A stretch of DNA of 23,553 nucleotides, from assembly GCA_018664265.1 (NCBI GenBank), contig JABJOR010000152.1, positions 1 through 23,553 of the forward strand, in the 5' to 3' direction. Both the position numbers and the translations under genes were made by a program. This stretch comes from Rhodospirillales bacterium. GTDB taxonomy: Bacteria > Pseudomonadota > Alphaproteobacteria > Rhodospirillales > Casp-alpha2. Positions within the stretch are counted from its first letter, which is position 1, and each line of letters starts with the position of its first letter. Shown in pieces: positions 13,346 to 22,350 of the stretch. The notes below the pieces were generated by a model. That model was given only the letters and a program-made list of their open reading frames with translations. It ran no database searches and had not been told where the DNA came from.

Positions 13346-14548
13346 ATGACGTTTGATTACGCAATCATCGGCGGCGGCATTGTTGGTGTTTCCACAGCGT
13401 GGCAGCTCAAACAACGCCTGCCGGACCGCTCGGTTGTGCTGATCGAAAAAGAGCCCGCCCTTGCCGCCCACCAATCGGGGCATAATTCCGGCGTCATCCA
13501 CGCCGGGGTATACTACCAACCGGGCAGCATGAAGGCTCTATTTTGCAGGCGCGGAGTTGATGCAACGATCAATTTTTCACGCGAGCACAACATCCCTTAT
13601 GAGCAATGCGGCAAGTTGCTGGTCGCAACCGACGCCGAAGAACATGCCCGCATGGAAAAGCTCTATGAGCGCTGCACGGAAAACAGTATTTCGGCAAGAC
13701 TACTTTCCAAAGACGAACTTAAAGAATGCGAGCCAAACATCATCGGTACCGGGGCATTTTTGGTAGAGGCTACAGGTATTGCCGATTACCCCGCCATCAC
13801 CCGAAAGATGGCGGACAAGTTCATGGATCTGGGCGGTGAAATCCGACTAGGCACAGCCCTGAAATCGGCACGCGAAACACCTGACGAAATAGTTCTTCAA
13901 ACCACAGGTGGAGAAATCCACGCAAAGCGCGTTATAGCCTGCGCCGGAATTATGGCGGACAGGGTTGCGGACATGTTGGGCGTGGAAACAGGTTTCAAGA
14001 TGGTACCGTTCCGGGGTGAGTACTATCAACTGCCACCATCAAAGAACAATATCGTCAAGCATCTGATTTATCCCATCCCTGATCCGGAGCTACCGTTTCT
14101 GGGGGTTCATCTGACCCGGATGATTGATGGCAGCGTCACCGTTGGCCCTAATGCCGTGCTGGCGTTTGCCCGTGAAGGCTACCCCAAAGGCAGTTTCAAC
14201 ATGGGCGATATGATGGACATGGCCCGTTATGGCGGGTTCTGGAAATTGATGAAGGCCAACATTGGCACTGGCATCAGCGAAATGAAGGACTCATTTTTCA
14301 AAAGCGGATATCTGGAACGGTGCCGCAAATACTGCCCGGAACTTACCCTTGAAGACCTGCAACCCTACCCCGCCGGAATTCGCGCACAAGCCGTGACAAA
14401 GGACGGATCACTGATTCATGATTTCCTTTTTGCCGAGACTCCGCGTAGCATATTGGTCTGTAATGCACCGTCGCCGGCAGCGACCTCGGCAATGCCCATC
14501 GGCGAACACATTGTCGATAAAGCCATAGACCGTTTTGAGGAGAACTAG
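13346..14548 (+). CDS. lhgO: LhgO-type FAD-dependent L-2-hydroxyacid (L-2-hydroxyglutarate) oxidase
   Basis: The 400-residue flavoprotein has an N-terminal dinucleotide-binding motif (YAIIGGGIVGVSTAWQL, residues 5-21). It also has the LhgO signature HQSGHNSGVIHAGVYYQPGS followed by MKALFCRRG, which separates LhgO from other DAO-family oxidases. The C-terminal GIRAQAV and FLFAETPRSILVCNAPSPAATSA segments are also typical. Known LhgO enzymes oxidise L-2-hydroxyglutarate to 2-oxoglutarate and pass electrons to the quinone pool at the membrane. Here the gene is sandwiched between two ureohydrolases (6 bp after speB, 1 bp before gbuA). The substrate could therefore be a guanidino-hydroxyacid rather than L-2-hydroxyglutarate. 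The family assignment is firm, the substrate less so. Confidence 0.85.
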   Translation: MTFDYAIIGGGIVGVSTAWQLKQRLPDRSVVLIEKEPALAAHQSGHNSGVIHAGVYYQPGSMKALFCRRGVDATINFSREHNIPYEQCGKLLVATDAEEHARMEKLYERCTENSISARLLSKDELKECEPNIIGTGAFLVEATGIADYPAITRKMADKFMDLGGEIRLGTALKSARETPDEIVLQTTGGEIHAKRVIACAGIMADRVADMLGVETGFKMVPFRGEYYQLPPSKNNIVKHLIYPIPDPELPFLGVHLTRMIDGSVTVGPNAVLAFAREGYPKGSFNMGDMMDMARYGGFWKLMKANIGTGISEMKDSFFKSGYLERCRKYCPELTLEDLQPYPAGIRAQAVTKDGSLIHDFLFAETPRSILVCNAPSPAATSAMPIGEHIVDKAIDRFEEN

Positions 14549-14549
14549 C

Positions 14550-15512
14550 GTGAGCGACACAAAGAACCAGCCCCTGAATCAGCCTATGGGCGGAAACCAG
14601 ATGCCGCGCTTCGGTGGCCCGGCAACCATGATGCGTCTTCCTACACAAGATAGTGCCAAAGGTCTGGATGCCTGTTTTGTCGGTGTACCTTTTGATATTG
14701 GAACATCCAACCGGGCCGGGGCTCGTTTTGGGCCACGGGCAATTCGTGCAGAATCATCCTTGATGCGGCCCTATAACATGGAAACCGGGGCGGCTCCGTT
14801 TGATTCGCTTCAGGTTGCCGACATCGGCGATGTGGCGATCAACACTTTCAACATCGAAAAAAGCATGGATATTATCACCGAGGCTTACGACGAAATCCTC
14901 GGCCATGATTGTATCCCTCTGACCATGGGTGGCGACCACACCATTGCCCTACCAATCCTGCGGGCCATGAAAAAGAAATATGGGCCAGTTGGTATGGTCC
15001 ATGTGGATGCCCATGCCGATGTCAATGAGCATATGTTTGGAGAGACCATTGCCCACGGCACACCATTTCGCCGTGCCGTGGAAGAAGGTTTGCTTGATGG
15101 TGATCGGGTGTACCAGATCGGCCTTCGAGGCACGGGTTACGCCGCCGACGATTTTGACTGGCCCAAGTCACAGGGCTTCAGCGTAGTCTGCGCCAATGAA
15201 TGCTGGCACAAATCGTTGACGCCTTTGATGGCAGAGGTCAGAGCAAAACTTGGCGATGGCCCGGTTTATCTGAGCTTTGACATTGATGGTCTTGATCCGT
15301 CTGTGGCACCGGGAACCGGAACTCCGGAATATGGTGGACTGACCGTCATTCAGGGATTCGAAATCGTTCGTGGATGCCTCGGCCTTAATCTGGTCGGCTG
15401 TGATCTTGTGGAAATTGCGCCGCCTTATGATCCTTCAGGCAACACAGCATTGCTGGGCTCAAACTTATTGTTCGAAATGCTCTGCGCCTTACCGGGAGTA
15501 GCCATCCGCTAA
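14550..15512 (+). CDS. gbuA: Guanidinobutyrase-type ureohydrolase
   Basis: The 320-residue protein is a ureohydrolase of the guanidinobutyrase/guanidinopropionase subgroup. The N-terminal LNQPMGGNQMPRFGGPATMMR segment and the FDSLQVADIGDVAINTFN stretch are close to Pseudomonas GbuA and GpuA and differ from SpeB. Manganese ligands are His130, Asp153, His155, Asp157, Asp244 and Asp246. GbuA converts 4-guanidinobutanoate to 4-aminobutyrate and urea in the arginine 2-ketoarginine route. The start is GTG at 14550, chosen because GAGGAG lies 7-12 bases upstream and it begins 1 bp after the lhgO stop. The upstream TTG at 14535 lies inside lhgO and overlaps that signal. A 3-guanidinopropionate substrate is the main alternative. 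Confidence 0.87.
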   Translation: MSDTKNQPLNQPMGGNQMPRFGGPATMMRLPTQDSAKGLDACFVGVPFDIGTSNRAGARFGPRAIRAESSLMRPYNMETGAAPFDSLQVADIGDVAINTFNIEKSMDIITEAYDEILGHDCIPLTMGGDHTIALPILRAMKKKYGPVGMVHVDAHADVNEHMFGETIAHGTPFRRAVEEGLLDGDRVYQIGLRGTGYAADDFDWPKSQGFSVVCANECWHKSLTPLMAEVRAKLGDGPVYLSFDIDGLDPSVAPGTGTPEYGGLTVIQGFEIVRGCLGLNLVGCDLVEIAPPYDPSGNTALLGSNLLFEMLCALPGVAIR

Positions 15513-15513
15513 C

Positions 15514-16335
15514 ATGAATACAGAGCTAGACACCGCATTTCTGATTGAGACAGCTTCCAGCGTGGTAGCCGATGTTGGTACGCCCGAATTTTCAGATGCA
15601 CTGTTGCGTGCCATTGTGCAGATTGTACCGCACAATTCCATGCTGATTATTGGCGCAGAACGCGGGGGAGGCCCCGTTTTGCTGTGCGACCGTCTTGATG
15701 AAGCTGAACGCCCGGCATTTTATGATATTTACATGAAGGGGGCCTATCTACTGGCTCCAGGGTATCGGGCTGCACAAGACACGGATATCTCCGGCGTCTG
15801 GTCGCTCAAGGATGTGTTTCCCGGCGATATCGCAAACAGTGATTACTTCAAAGTTTACTGGCGCGAAACTGGCATGATAGACGAGCTGTTTATGTTCACG
15901 CGTCTTGATAATGACAGGGCAATCTGGCTTGCCTTGGGACGATACAATGAGAACATCCCGTATGGCGATCTTTCGGTACCATTTTCAGATGTGGACATTG
16001 GCCGACTTAATCTGGTAGAGCCGATTTTTCGTGAAGCCGCCCGTAAGAACTGGTCAGGGCGGGCGTTCGAAAATCAAGACACATTGCAATCCCTACCCGA
16101 TCATGATCGCAATCGCCAAATTATGGATACCTTTGGCAAAGACGAACTGTCACCCAGAGAATTCGAAGTGTGCCAAAGGCTGCTGCGCGGTCATTCCAGC
16201 AAGTCAGCAGCAAGAGAGTTGGGCATCTCGCCAGAAACCGAACGCATTCACCGCCGCCGAATATTCAACAAGCTGGACGTGTCCTCACACGTGGAGCTTA
16301 TGGCATTATTCGTAGGCGGCTTGTCATCAAAATAG
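15514..16335 (+). CDS. LuxR-type transcriptional regulator
   Basis: The 273-residue protein ends in a LuxR/FixJ-type helix-turn-helix (residues about 210-265: ELSPREFEVCQRLLRGHSSK, SAARELGISPETERIHRRRI, FNKLDV). The recognition-helix region reads SPETERIHRR instead of the more usual SPxTVKxHR. The N-terminal 190 residues are a soluble, GAF- or PAS-like sensor region without a receiver-type phosphorylation site or a recognisable homoserine-lactone signature. The ATG is 1 bp after the gbuA stop, so the gene is co-transcribed as the last member of the agmatinase operon. It most likely regulates this operon or the aruI pair in response to a pathway metabolite, which is inferred from position only. 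Confidence 0.85.
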   Translation: MNTELDTAFLIETASSVVADVGTPEFSDALLRAIVQIVPHNSMLIIGAERGGGPVLLCDRLDEAERPAFYDIYMKGAYLLAPGYRAAQDTDISGVWSLKDVFPGDIANSDYFKVYWRETGMIDELFMFTRLDNDRAIWLALGRYNENIPYGDLSVPFSDVDIGRLNLVEPIFREAARKNWSGRAFENQDTLQSLPDHDRNRQIMDTFGKDELSPREFEVCQRLLRGHSSKSAARELGISPETERIHRRRIFNKLDVSSHVELMALFVGGLSSK

Positions 16336-16355
16336 CTTAACAGGGCAACTTTTAT

Positions 16356-18452
16356 TTAACCGCTTCGGACTTGATCCAGGAACTTGACCACCTCGGACTT
16401 CAAAGTCTCTGAATTCGAGCTTAATCCATCTGCGACTCCGAGCAAATCAGTTGACGCTGCTCCGGCTTCACCTGCGGCCTGGGTAACATTCACGATATTG
16501 GAGGTAACTTCCTGAGTGCCCGTTGCGGCCTCGCCAACATTTCGTGATATTTCCTGAGTGGCTGCGGATTGTTCTTCTACAGCAGACGCGATAGTGGTTG
16601 CGATCTGGTCGATCTCCGCGATTGTCTTACCAATATTTTCGATGGAATCCGCAGCTTCCTGCGTGGACGTTTGAATTCCTTGAATTTGACCACCGATTTC
16701 CTCAGTGGCTCTTGCTGTTTGATTGGCAAGGTTTTTGACCTCAGCTGCGACAACAGCAAAGCCTTTCCCTGCATCCCCGGCTCTCGCCGCTTCAATGGTT
16801 GCGTTCAATGCCAGCAAGTTGGTTTGCTCTGCTATATCAGTAATAAGGCTGACGACCTCACCAATTTTCTGTGATGCCTCGACCAAGCTTTGTACAGTAT
16901 GATGACTTGCCTCTGCTTCTTTCACCGCGTTCGCTGATTTCCGCGAAGATTCGGAAACCTGTCGAGAAATTTCACCGATAGAACTGGACAGCTCTTCGGT
17001 TGCCGAGGCCACTGTCTGCACGTTGGTACTAGCCTCTTCAGCCGCAGATGCTACCGCACTCGCCTGAGAGCTGGTTTCTTCTGAAATAGAGGACATTGAT
17101 TGAGCAGAGGTATTGGCTTGTGATGCTGCAGCAGATACCGCATTAACGACGCCACCAACATTGGCTTCAAAAGCATCCGCCATTTCATTTAGCAAGCGAT
17201 GCTGTTCTGCTTCGGCCTCTAATTTTCGTTTCTCGTGTGCTTCGGTTTCCTTGTGTTCTCTCTCTGCGGCTTCTTGCTGTTGACGTTTTTCTGCTTCTTC
17301 CGCAAGAATTCGTTGGGATTCGGCTTCTTCTTCCAAACGTCTATTTTCAATGGCATTCACCTTGAACACCTCAACAGCTTCAGCCATCGTTCCGATTTCA
17401 TCCTTTCGATCACGTGCCGGAATTTCAACGTCCATATTTCCTTCGGCCAGTGTCGCCATGGCGTTTGTCATAGCAGCGATAGGATTAACGATATTGCCGC
17501 CAATGATCCACGCTAAAATCATGCCGATGAAGACACCACTGAGGGCAATAACAATCATCAGGAATTCAGCTTCAACGATGGTATCCATGGTTTCGGTCTG
17601 AATTTCATGTTCTTCCTCAGCAGCGAGCGCCTGCATATGTTCGGCGTCCTCGATCAACTCATTCGCCAAATCGGTCATTTCACCTTCTACAAGATGGCGA
17701 ATTTCAATTTCATCTGCATGAATTTTGTCGACCGTTTTTTCATAATCCGTGGCGAGCTCTTCAAGCTCCTTGACCAGATCTTTTTCCCGTTGGGAATGTA
17801 CGACCTTGCTCATTGCAGCAACGGCTTGGTGCAATTTTCCAATCTCTTTCGCCGCCAGGGGGCCGAAGCTTTCGTCTTTGCGCCCGATCAGAATATTGGA
17901 ATACAGACGCGCCAGTAATGCATGTTCCATGGCGCCTTCGGCAAAAGTGCGTGCATCCGTGTTACCTTCGGCAACAGCTTCATGCAGCAATTCACGAAGA
18001 TCGCCATAAATTTTCACGCCTTCCGGTTCCATGCGTTCATGAATCAAGTCTTCGAATTCATGCTCAAGAGATTCGGCGATGGCAAAATCACCAAGGTATT
18101 TAGTCACCTCACCGCTCATTTTCTCCAACAAGGCGCGATGTTCGGGGTCTATTTCATTAGCAACGGCCCCATCAACAACGTTTGTCAGATGCTTGCCGAT
18201 CTCGTGAACCTTCGTGGCGTCCTCTTCAATACCGGTTGCAGCGTATTCACGCGCGTAGGTTTGCATGCGCAGAAATTCCGCCTCTATCCTGGCTACCTTG
18301 GATGCATCATCCACAATATCGGTATAGCTATCCATCTCATGGCCGATTTTAGCAAATTCCAAATATCCCAGGCCGGAGACTATCGCCATGATGACGAGAA
18401 TAACGCCGAAGCCCATGAAAATTCTGGTTTTTAATTTTATTGAATTTAACAT
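16356..18452 (-). CDS. Methyl-accepting chemotaxis protein with a long helical (HBM-like) sensor domain
   Basis: The 698-residue transmembrane receptor has TM1 at about 10-30, a 265-residue all-helical periplasmic domain, TM2 at about 297-318, and a HAMP domain from 319. A Glu/Lys-rich coiled coil spans 370-420. The signalling hairpin has its conserved tip at 537-573 ([20 protein letters not shown], then [17 protein letters not shown]). The periplasmic length, about twice a four-helix bundle, and the MEPEG motif suggest a helical bimodular (HBM) sensor, known to bind small organic acids in pseudomonads. GGTAGGAAAG precedes the ATG. It converges with the luxR gene, 20 bp apart. Position between two guanidino-compound clusters suggests the ligand may be a pathway substrate; this is inference. 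Confidence 0.92.
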   Translation of the reverse strand: MLNSIKLKTRIFMGFGVILVIMAIVSGLGYLEFAKIGHEMDSYTDIVDDASKVARIEAEFLRMQTYAREYAATGIEEDATKVHEIGKHLTNVVDGAVANEIDPEHRALLEKMSGEVTKYLGDFAIAESLEHEFEDLIHERMEPEGVKIYGDLRELLHEAVAEGNTDARTFAEGAMEHALLARLYSNILIGRKDESFGPLAAKEIGKLHQAVAAMSKVVHSQREKDLVKELEELATDYEKTVDKIHADEIEIRHLVEGEMTDLANELIEDAEHMQALAAEEEHEIQTETMDTIVEAEFLMIVIALSGVFIGMILAWIIGGNIVNPIAAMTNAMATLAEGNMDVEIPARDRKDEIGTMAEAVEVFKVNAIENRRLEEEAESQRILAEEAEKRQQQEAAEREHKETEAHEKRKLEAEAEQHRLLNEMADAFEANVGGVVNAVSAAASQANTSAQSMSSISEETSSQASAVASAAEEASTNVQTVASATEELSSSIGEISRQVSESSRKSANAVKEAEASHHTVQSLVEASQKIGEVVSLITDIAEQTNLLALNATIEAARAGDAGKGFAVVAAEVKNLANQTARATEEIGGQIQGIQTSTQEAADSIENIGKTIAEIDQIATTIASAVEEQSAATQEISRNVGEAATGTQEVTSNIVNVTQAAGEAGAASTDLLGVADGLSSNSETLKSEVVKFLDQVRSG

Positions 18453-19298
18453 TGCTGTACTTCTTTCCTACCTGAATTAGTAAATTATCCCACAAGGCCT
18501 CCTGGCCTGGGCGCCCCACTTTTAAGGAACGTCAGAAGGATAATAATAAACGTTGATTCAGTGATTGAACGGGCCGGGCCGTCATCGGGAATAAATTAGC
18601 AAATTTATTAATTTGTGCAGATGAAGCCTGAACAATCGATAGGCACGTAGAGCACGTCGCTGCTAAACTGGCAGACAGGTGGACGGCTAGTCTACGGGGT
18701 ATACCTGCATCATCATTTTTATGTTTTTGATCGTTTCTGTCAAAAAAACATTCGAAGGTATTTGATTTTTTTGTAAACATTTTTTGCTCCATTAAGGTTG
18801 CATAAAAATGTCCCCAACCATTTTTTTATGATCATTGAGCTGTAATAACCACAATTAATTACTGGTTCTTACAATACCGCCCTAGCCTCAAACCTTACAG
18901 TATTACAGCTCCAATTAATTCAAGCCATGTATAATACCACAATTACCCTAGGGACAAAAATATATTTTAGAGACATATTAATATTAAACACCTGCATAGG
19001 TAGACACTAAAAGATTAGAGCAATTATTTTATGCTTAAAAAAACAAAATTAAGAAATAATAATTCTAAATACTCGAAGTTATTTAATATATTTATTTTTT
19101 ATATTTAAATTAATTTGCATAAAATTTCTTCTTTTAAGAACTCTAACTCTAGGATATCAGGCTGTTATTAGAGCCCCGCCTCAATATCTGGGTGAAACGA
19201 CCAAAACACATTTTAAAAGACTAATAATGCATTGCGGTTATTTCCAATCACCGTTAAGGCAGGTTATATGGGTTTTAAATATTTCAGGGATGTTGGGC
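18453..19298. other. 846-bp AT-rich intergenic region with repeats, no convincing gene
   Basis: This spacer divides the chemotaxis receptor (minus) from the GlcD-like dehydrogenase (plus). Positions 19021-19140 contain only 15 G or C in 120 bases. An 11-bp perfect inverted repeat (18837-18847 and 18901-18911) with a 53-bp spacer is present. Near-copies of TAATA(A)CCACAATTA occur at about 18843 and 18932. The palindromes GGTATACC (about 18699) and CCCTAGGG (about 18947) also occur. An 82-86 codon minus-strand frame (18532-18792) has no recognisable features. No clear sigma-70 promoter was found for the downstream operon. Regulatory sites for both flanking genes are likely here. Confidence 0.6.
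18837..18911. repeat. 11-bp inverted repeat with 53-bp spacer
   Basis: GAGCTGTAATA at 18837-18847 is the exact reverse complement of TATTACAGCTC at 18901-18911. The spacer carries no gene. The long loop argues against a simple terminator; paired binding sites for one regulator or a chance repeat in AT-rich DNA are both possible. Confidence 0.5.
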
Positions 19299-20684
19299 AT
19301 GCCAGAGTTACTCGACCAGATCAGAGCCATCGTCGGCGAGAAGAACATTTTAAGCGGCGATCAGTTATCCGGACGCAGCGCTGGATACTGGCGCGGTGGT
19401 GATTTGCAAGCTCTAGCCCTCGTACGCCCCGCCACCACCGAAGAAGTCTCGCGTATTTTGGTGCTTTGCAATGAAGCCTCGCAAAGCGTTGTTGCTGTTG
19501 GTGGCGCCACTGGTTTGGCTGAGGCTCATCAAACCGATGAAACAGAAATCGCCCTGTCGCTGGAACGCATGACAGCAATTGAACCCGTAGACATCGGGTC
19601 GCGTACGATCACAGTTGAAGCCGGGGCTATCTTGCAAAATGTTCAGGAGGCCGCCGCAGAAGAAAACCTGATGTTTGGCCTGGATCTGGGGGCACGGGCA
19701 TCGTGCACAATCGGCGGCACCATAGCCACCAATGCTGGCGGAAACAGAGTTATCCGTTATGGAATGATGCGTGATCTGACATTAGGGGTCGAGGCCGTGC
19801 TGGCTGATGGCACCATCGTATCCTCCATGAGCGGGTTTCTCAAAAATAATACCGGCTATGACATCCGTCAGATGTTTGTTGGTGCGGAAGGTACATTGGG
19901 CGTGATAACCAAAGCTGTATTGCGCCTGCATGAAGCCCCTTCAAGCATGGGAACGGCTTTGTTATGCATCCCCTCCTGGGACGCTCTGTTGAAGGTCTTG
20001 AGAAAACTGGATCGGGCAATGGGCGGAGGATTGGTTGCTTTTGAGGCTTTGTGGCGGGATTTCTATGAATTCAATACCAGCGAACACGCAGAAGCCGACA
20101 AACCCCTTGAGACTGAAACCGATTACTACGTCATTTTGGAAACTTTTGAATTTGGCGATGATCCAGACAGCTCCCGACTGGAAGACTTGCTGGGAACCTT
20201 GATCGAAGACGAGTTGGTCATCGACGGTCTGATCACTAAATCTGAAGACGAGCGTCGCCGCATTTGGGATATACGCGAAAGCTTTGAAGCGGAAACCAAA
20301 TTGTACGATGGCTCCATGAGCTACGATATCAGCCTGCCCCAAAGCGATATGGAAAACTATACAAACCGTCTCAAACAAGCCATTGCCATACGTTGGCCTG
20401 ATGGTATCGTCTACACCTATGGGCATGTTGGTGATGGCAACCTGCACTATTCCATCGTCAATATTGACTGGAATGCTCATGAAGCAGTCGATGGTGTGGT
20501 CTATGAATTACTGAAAGATTATGGCGGGTCCATATCCGCAGAACACGGTATTGGCCTTGAGAAAAAGCAATGGCTCGGGATTTCCCGCTCTGAGGCAGAA
20601 ATGAACATTATGCGCGGCATTAAGAAGACGCTTGATCCAAAAGGCATTCTTAACCCAGGCAAACTCTTTGATATGAATGACTAG
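19299..20684 (+). CDS. GlcD-like FAD-dependent D-2-hydroxyacid dehydrogenase
   Basis: The 461-residue protein is a vanillyl-alcohol-oxidase-fold flavoprotein of the GlcD/D-lactate/D-2-hydroxyglutarate dehydrogenase family. The FAD-binding region shows VAVGGATGLAEAHQTD, LGARASCTIGGTIATNAGGN and FVGAEGTLGVITKAVLRL. The C-terminal cap has the metal- and substrate-site motifs GHVGDGNLHYS and EHGIGLEKK. The frame extends to an ATG at 19227, but 19299 (MPELLDQIRAIVG) is preferred: AGGGA lies 8 bases upstream and homologues begin about here. Enzymes of this family oxidise D-2-hydroxyacids to 2-oxoacids. The next gene, 23 bp on, decarboxylates a 2-oxoacid (2-ketoarginine), so this enzyme may supply its substrate. 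That pairing is inference; D-lactate, glycolate or D-2-hydroxyglutarate are alternatives. Confidence 0.87.
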   Translation: MPELLDQIRAIVGEKNILSGDQLSGRSAGYWRGGDLQALALVRPATTEEVSRILVLCNEASQSVVAVGGATGLAEAHQTDETEIALSLERMTAIEPVDIGSRTITVEAGAILQNVQEAAAEENLMFGLDLGARASCTIGGTIATNAGGNRVIRYGMMRDLTLGVEAVLADGTIVSSMSGFLKNNTGYDIRQMFVGAEGTLGVITKAVLRLHEAPSSMGTALLCIPSWDALLKVLRKLDRAMGGGLVAFEALWRDFYEFNTSEHAEADKPLETETDYYVILETFEFGDDPDSSRLEDLLGTLIEDELVIDGLITKSEDERRRIWDIRESFEAETKLYDGSMSYDISLPQSDMENYTNRLKQAIAIRWPDGIVYTYGHVGDGNLHYSIVNIDWNAHEAVDGVVYELLKDYGGSISAEHGIGLEKKQWLGISRSEAEMNIMRGIKKTLDPKGILNPGKLFDMND

Positions 20685-20707
20685 TACTTAATAAAGGAAC
20701 TTGAACA

Positions 20708-22300
20708 ATGACCACCTGTGGCGAAATGCTCATGGAAATCTTGCAGAGCTATGAAGTTGATACCGTATTTGGTATTCCCGGTGTCCATACACTGGAACTA
20801 TATCGTGGTCTGCAACGCGCTGATATGCGCCACGTAACACCGCGCCATGAACAGGGCGCAGGATTTATGGCCGATGGCTATGCCCGCGTAAGCGGAAAGC
20901 CCGGCGTGTGCCTGATTATTACAGGACCCGGCATGACAAACATTGTTACAGCCATGGGACAGGCCTATGGCGACAGCATCCCCATGCTGGTAATTTCCAG
21001 CACCAACGCCATTGGTGAACAGGGCCTTGGCGAAGGACACTTGCATGAGCTTCCAGATCAAAGCCAACTGGTATCCGGCGTCTCAGCGTTTTCTCAGACC
21101 GTGTTGCGCCCGAAAGACCTGCCCGGCGTTCTGGCGCGCGCTTTTGCCGTCTTTAACGGTGCTCGCCCGCGCCCGGTTCATATTGAAATTCCCATCGACG
21201 TTTTTGCCCAGCCTGCTGATGATGTAGACCGCGGCGTTCCGGTCCGTGCGTCACGCCCGGGCCCGGCACCTGATGCTATTGAAGAAGCCGCCAGCCTATT
21301 GGCTGATGCAAAGCGACCCGTCATGCTGCTCGGCGGTGGCACCTGTGATGCAAGTGCCGAAGCTGTAGAACTGGCAGAACGACTGGCTGCCCCCGTAGCT
21401 CTGACCATTAACGCCAAGGGTGTCATGCCAAAAGGCCATCCCCTGTCTTGCCTGTCCTATATTCCGTATAAGCCCATGTGCGCCGAGTTGGCAAAAGCCG
21501 ATGTGGTTCTGGCTGTAGGCACAGAAATGGGAGAAACTGATTATGATGTATTTCGCAATGGAGATGTCAAAATTCCTGGCAAATTGATCCGCCTTGATAT
21601 CGAATCTGATCAGACAGCACGAAATTATCATGCTGATTTATCGATTACTTCAGATGCACGTTACGGACTTGCAGCCATCAATACTGCATTATCCGCAAAA
21701 GGCGTACAGAATGACATGGCAGCCGCCACTGGACGCTGCGCATCCATTCGCAAGGAAAGTGCTGAGGAAATCGGAGAATGGACCAACGAGCACATGACCT
21801 GGTACGAAGCCATTGATGCGGCGGCACCGGATCAGATTATTGTTGGCGATTCGGCCCAACCGATTTATTCAGCGAATCATTGCTATGATGCCCGCCAGAC
21901 TCGTTCTTATTTCACGTCATCAACGGGCTATGGAACACTTGGGTATGGCCTGCCAGCCTCATTCGGGGCCAAATTGGCCGCCAAGGAACGCCCGGTTGTC
22001 TGTGTGACAGGCGATGGCGGTATTTTGTTCACAATTGGTGAGCTGGCTTCTGCCGTTGAAGCCAAGATTGGAGTTGCGATTCTGCTATGGAATAACGAAA
22101 GTTACAAAACCATCCGCGATTACATGGTTGCAGACCAAATTGCCCCGGTTGGTGTTTTGGAATATTCCCCTGATTTTCTGACTATCGCAAAAGGCTTCGG
22201 CTGTGCAACAGATAGTGCAGACACTCCGGCAGCTCTCACAGAAGCTTTGAAAGCTGCCTATAAGCGCGATGTTCCAACAATGATTGAGGTTATGGCCTAA
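20708..22300 (+). CDS. aruI: 5-guanidino-2-oxopentanoate (2-ketoarginine) decarboxylase
   Basis: The 530-residue thiamine-diphosphate enzyme resembles acetolactate synthase. The N-terminal part (DTVFGIPGVHTLELYRGL, then HVTPRHEQGAGFMADGYAR) has the catalytic Glu48 and matches proteins assigned as 2-ketoarginine decarboxylase. The TPP/Mg motif starts GDGGILFTIGELASAVE at about 434 and ends in WNN. AruI converts 2-ketoarginine to 4-guanidinobutyraldehyde and CO2 in the arginine transaminase pathway; oxidation of that aldehyde gives the GbuA substrate. AAAGGAAC precedes the ATG. The gene is 23 bp after the GlcD-like gene and about 5 kb from gbuA. The transaminase and aldehyde dehydrogenase of the route are not in the window. 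A generic acetolactate-synthase-like role is the alternative. Confidence 0.82.
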   Translation: MTTCGEMLMEILQSYEVDTVFGIPGVHTLELYRGLQRADMRHVTPRHEQGAGFMADGYARVSGKPGVCLIITGPGMTNIVTAMGQAYGDSIPMLVISSTNAIGEQGLGEGHLHELPDQSQLVSGVSAFSQTVLRPKDLPGVLARAFAVFNGARPRPVHIEIPIDVFAQPADDVDRGVPVRASRPGPAPDAIEEAASLLADAKRPVMLLGGGTCDASAEAVELAERLAAPVALTINAKGVMPKGHPLSCLSYIPYKPMCAELAKADVVLAVGTEMGETDYDVFRNGDVKIPGKLIRLDIESDQTARNYHADLSITSDARYGLAAINTALSAKGVQNDMAAATGRCASIRKESAEEIGEWTNEHMTWYEAIDAAAPDQIIVGDSAQPIYSANHCYDARQTRSYFTSSTGYGTLGYGLPASFGAKLAAKERPVVCVTGDGGILFTIGELASAVEAKIGVAILLWNNESYKTIRDYMVADQIAPVGVLEYSPDFLTIAKGFGCATDSADTPAALTEALKAAYKRDVPTMIEVMA

Positions 22301-22325
22301 AAAACCTGCAATCTGAGGGAATGTA

Positions 22326-22350
22326 GCGTTGACAGACGCTCTGTCAGCGC
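22326..22350. repeat. 11-bp stem inverted repeat overlapping the rpmJ -35 element
   Basis: GCGTTGACAGA (22326-22336), loop CGC, and TCTGTCAGCGC (22340-22350) form an 11-bp stem with one G-U pair. It lies 26 bp after the aruI stop and may serve as a terminator for that operon, although only TTATGTT rather than a T-run follows. Because it overlaps a good promoter it may instead be an operator. Confidence 0.5.

Noticed and set aside
17922..18434. Plus-strand 170-codon frame opposite the chemoreceptor sensor domain
   Set aside because: It is antisense to the HBM-like sensor region of a complete receptor and shows no family features.
18600..18720. Possible riboswitch or structured RNA in the spacer (short pairings such as CAAATT-TATT-AATTTG)
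   Set aside because: The pairings are short and scattered and I could not match a known riboswitch core; a covariance search would be needed to support it.
18532..18792. Minus-strand frame of 82-86 codons in the AT-rich spacer
   Set aside because: There is a GGAG before the second ATG, but the translation has no recognisable domain, an unnatural composition and no operon context. It is more likely a chance frame, mentioned only within the spacer entry.
19962..20480. Minus-strand 172-codon frame inside the GlcD-like gene
   Set aside because: It lies opposite conserved FAD-enzyme motifs and has no independent support; treated as a shadow.
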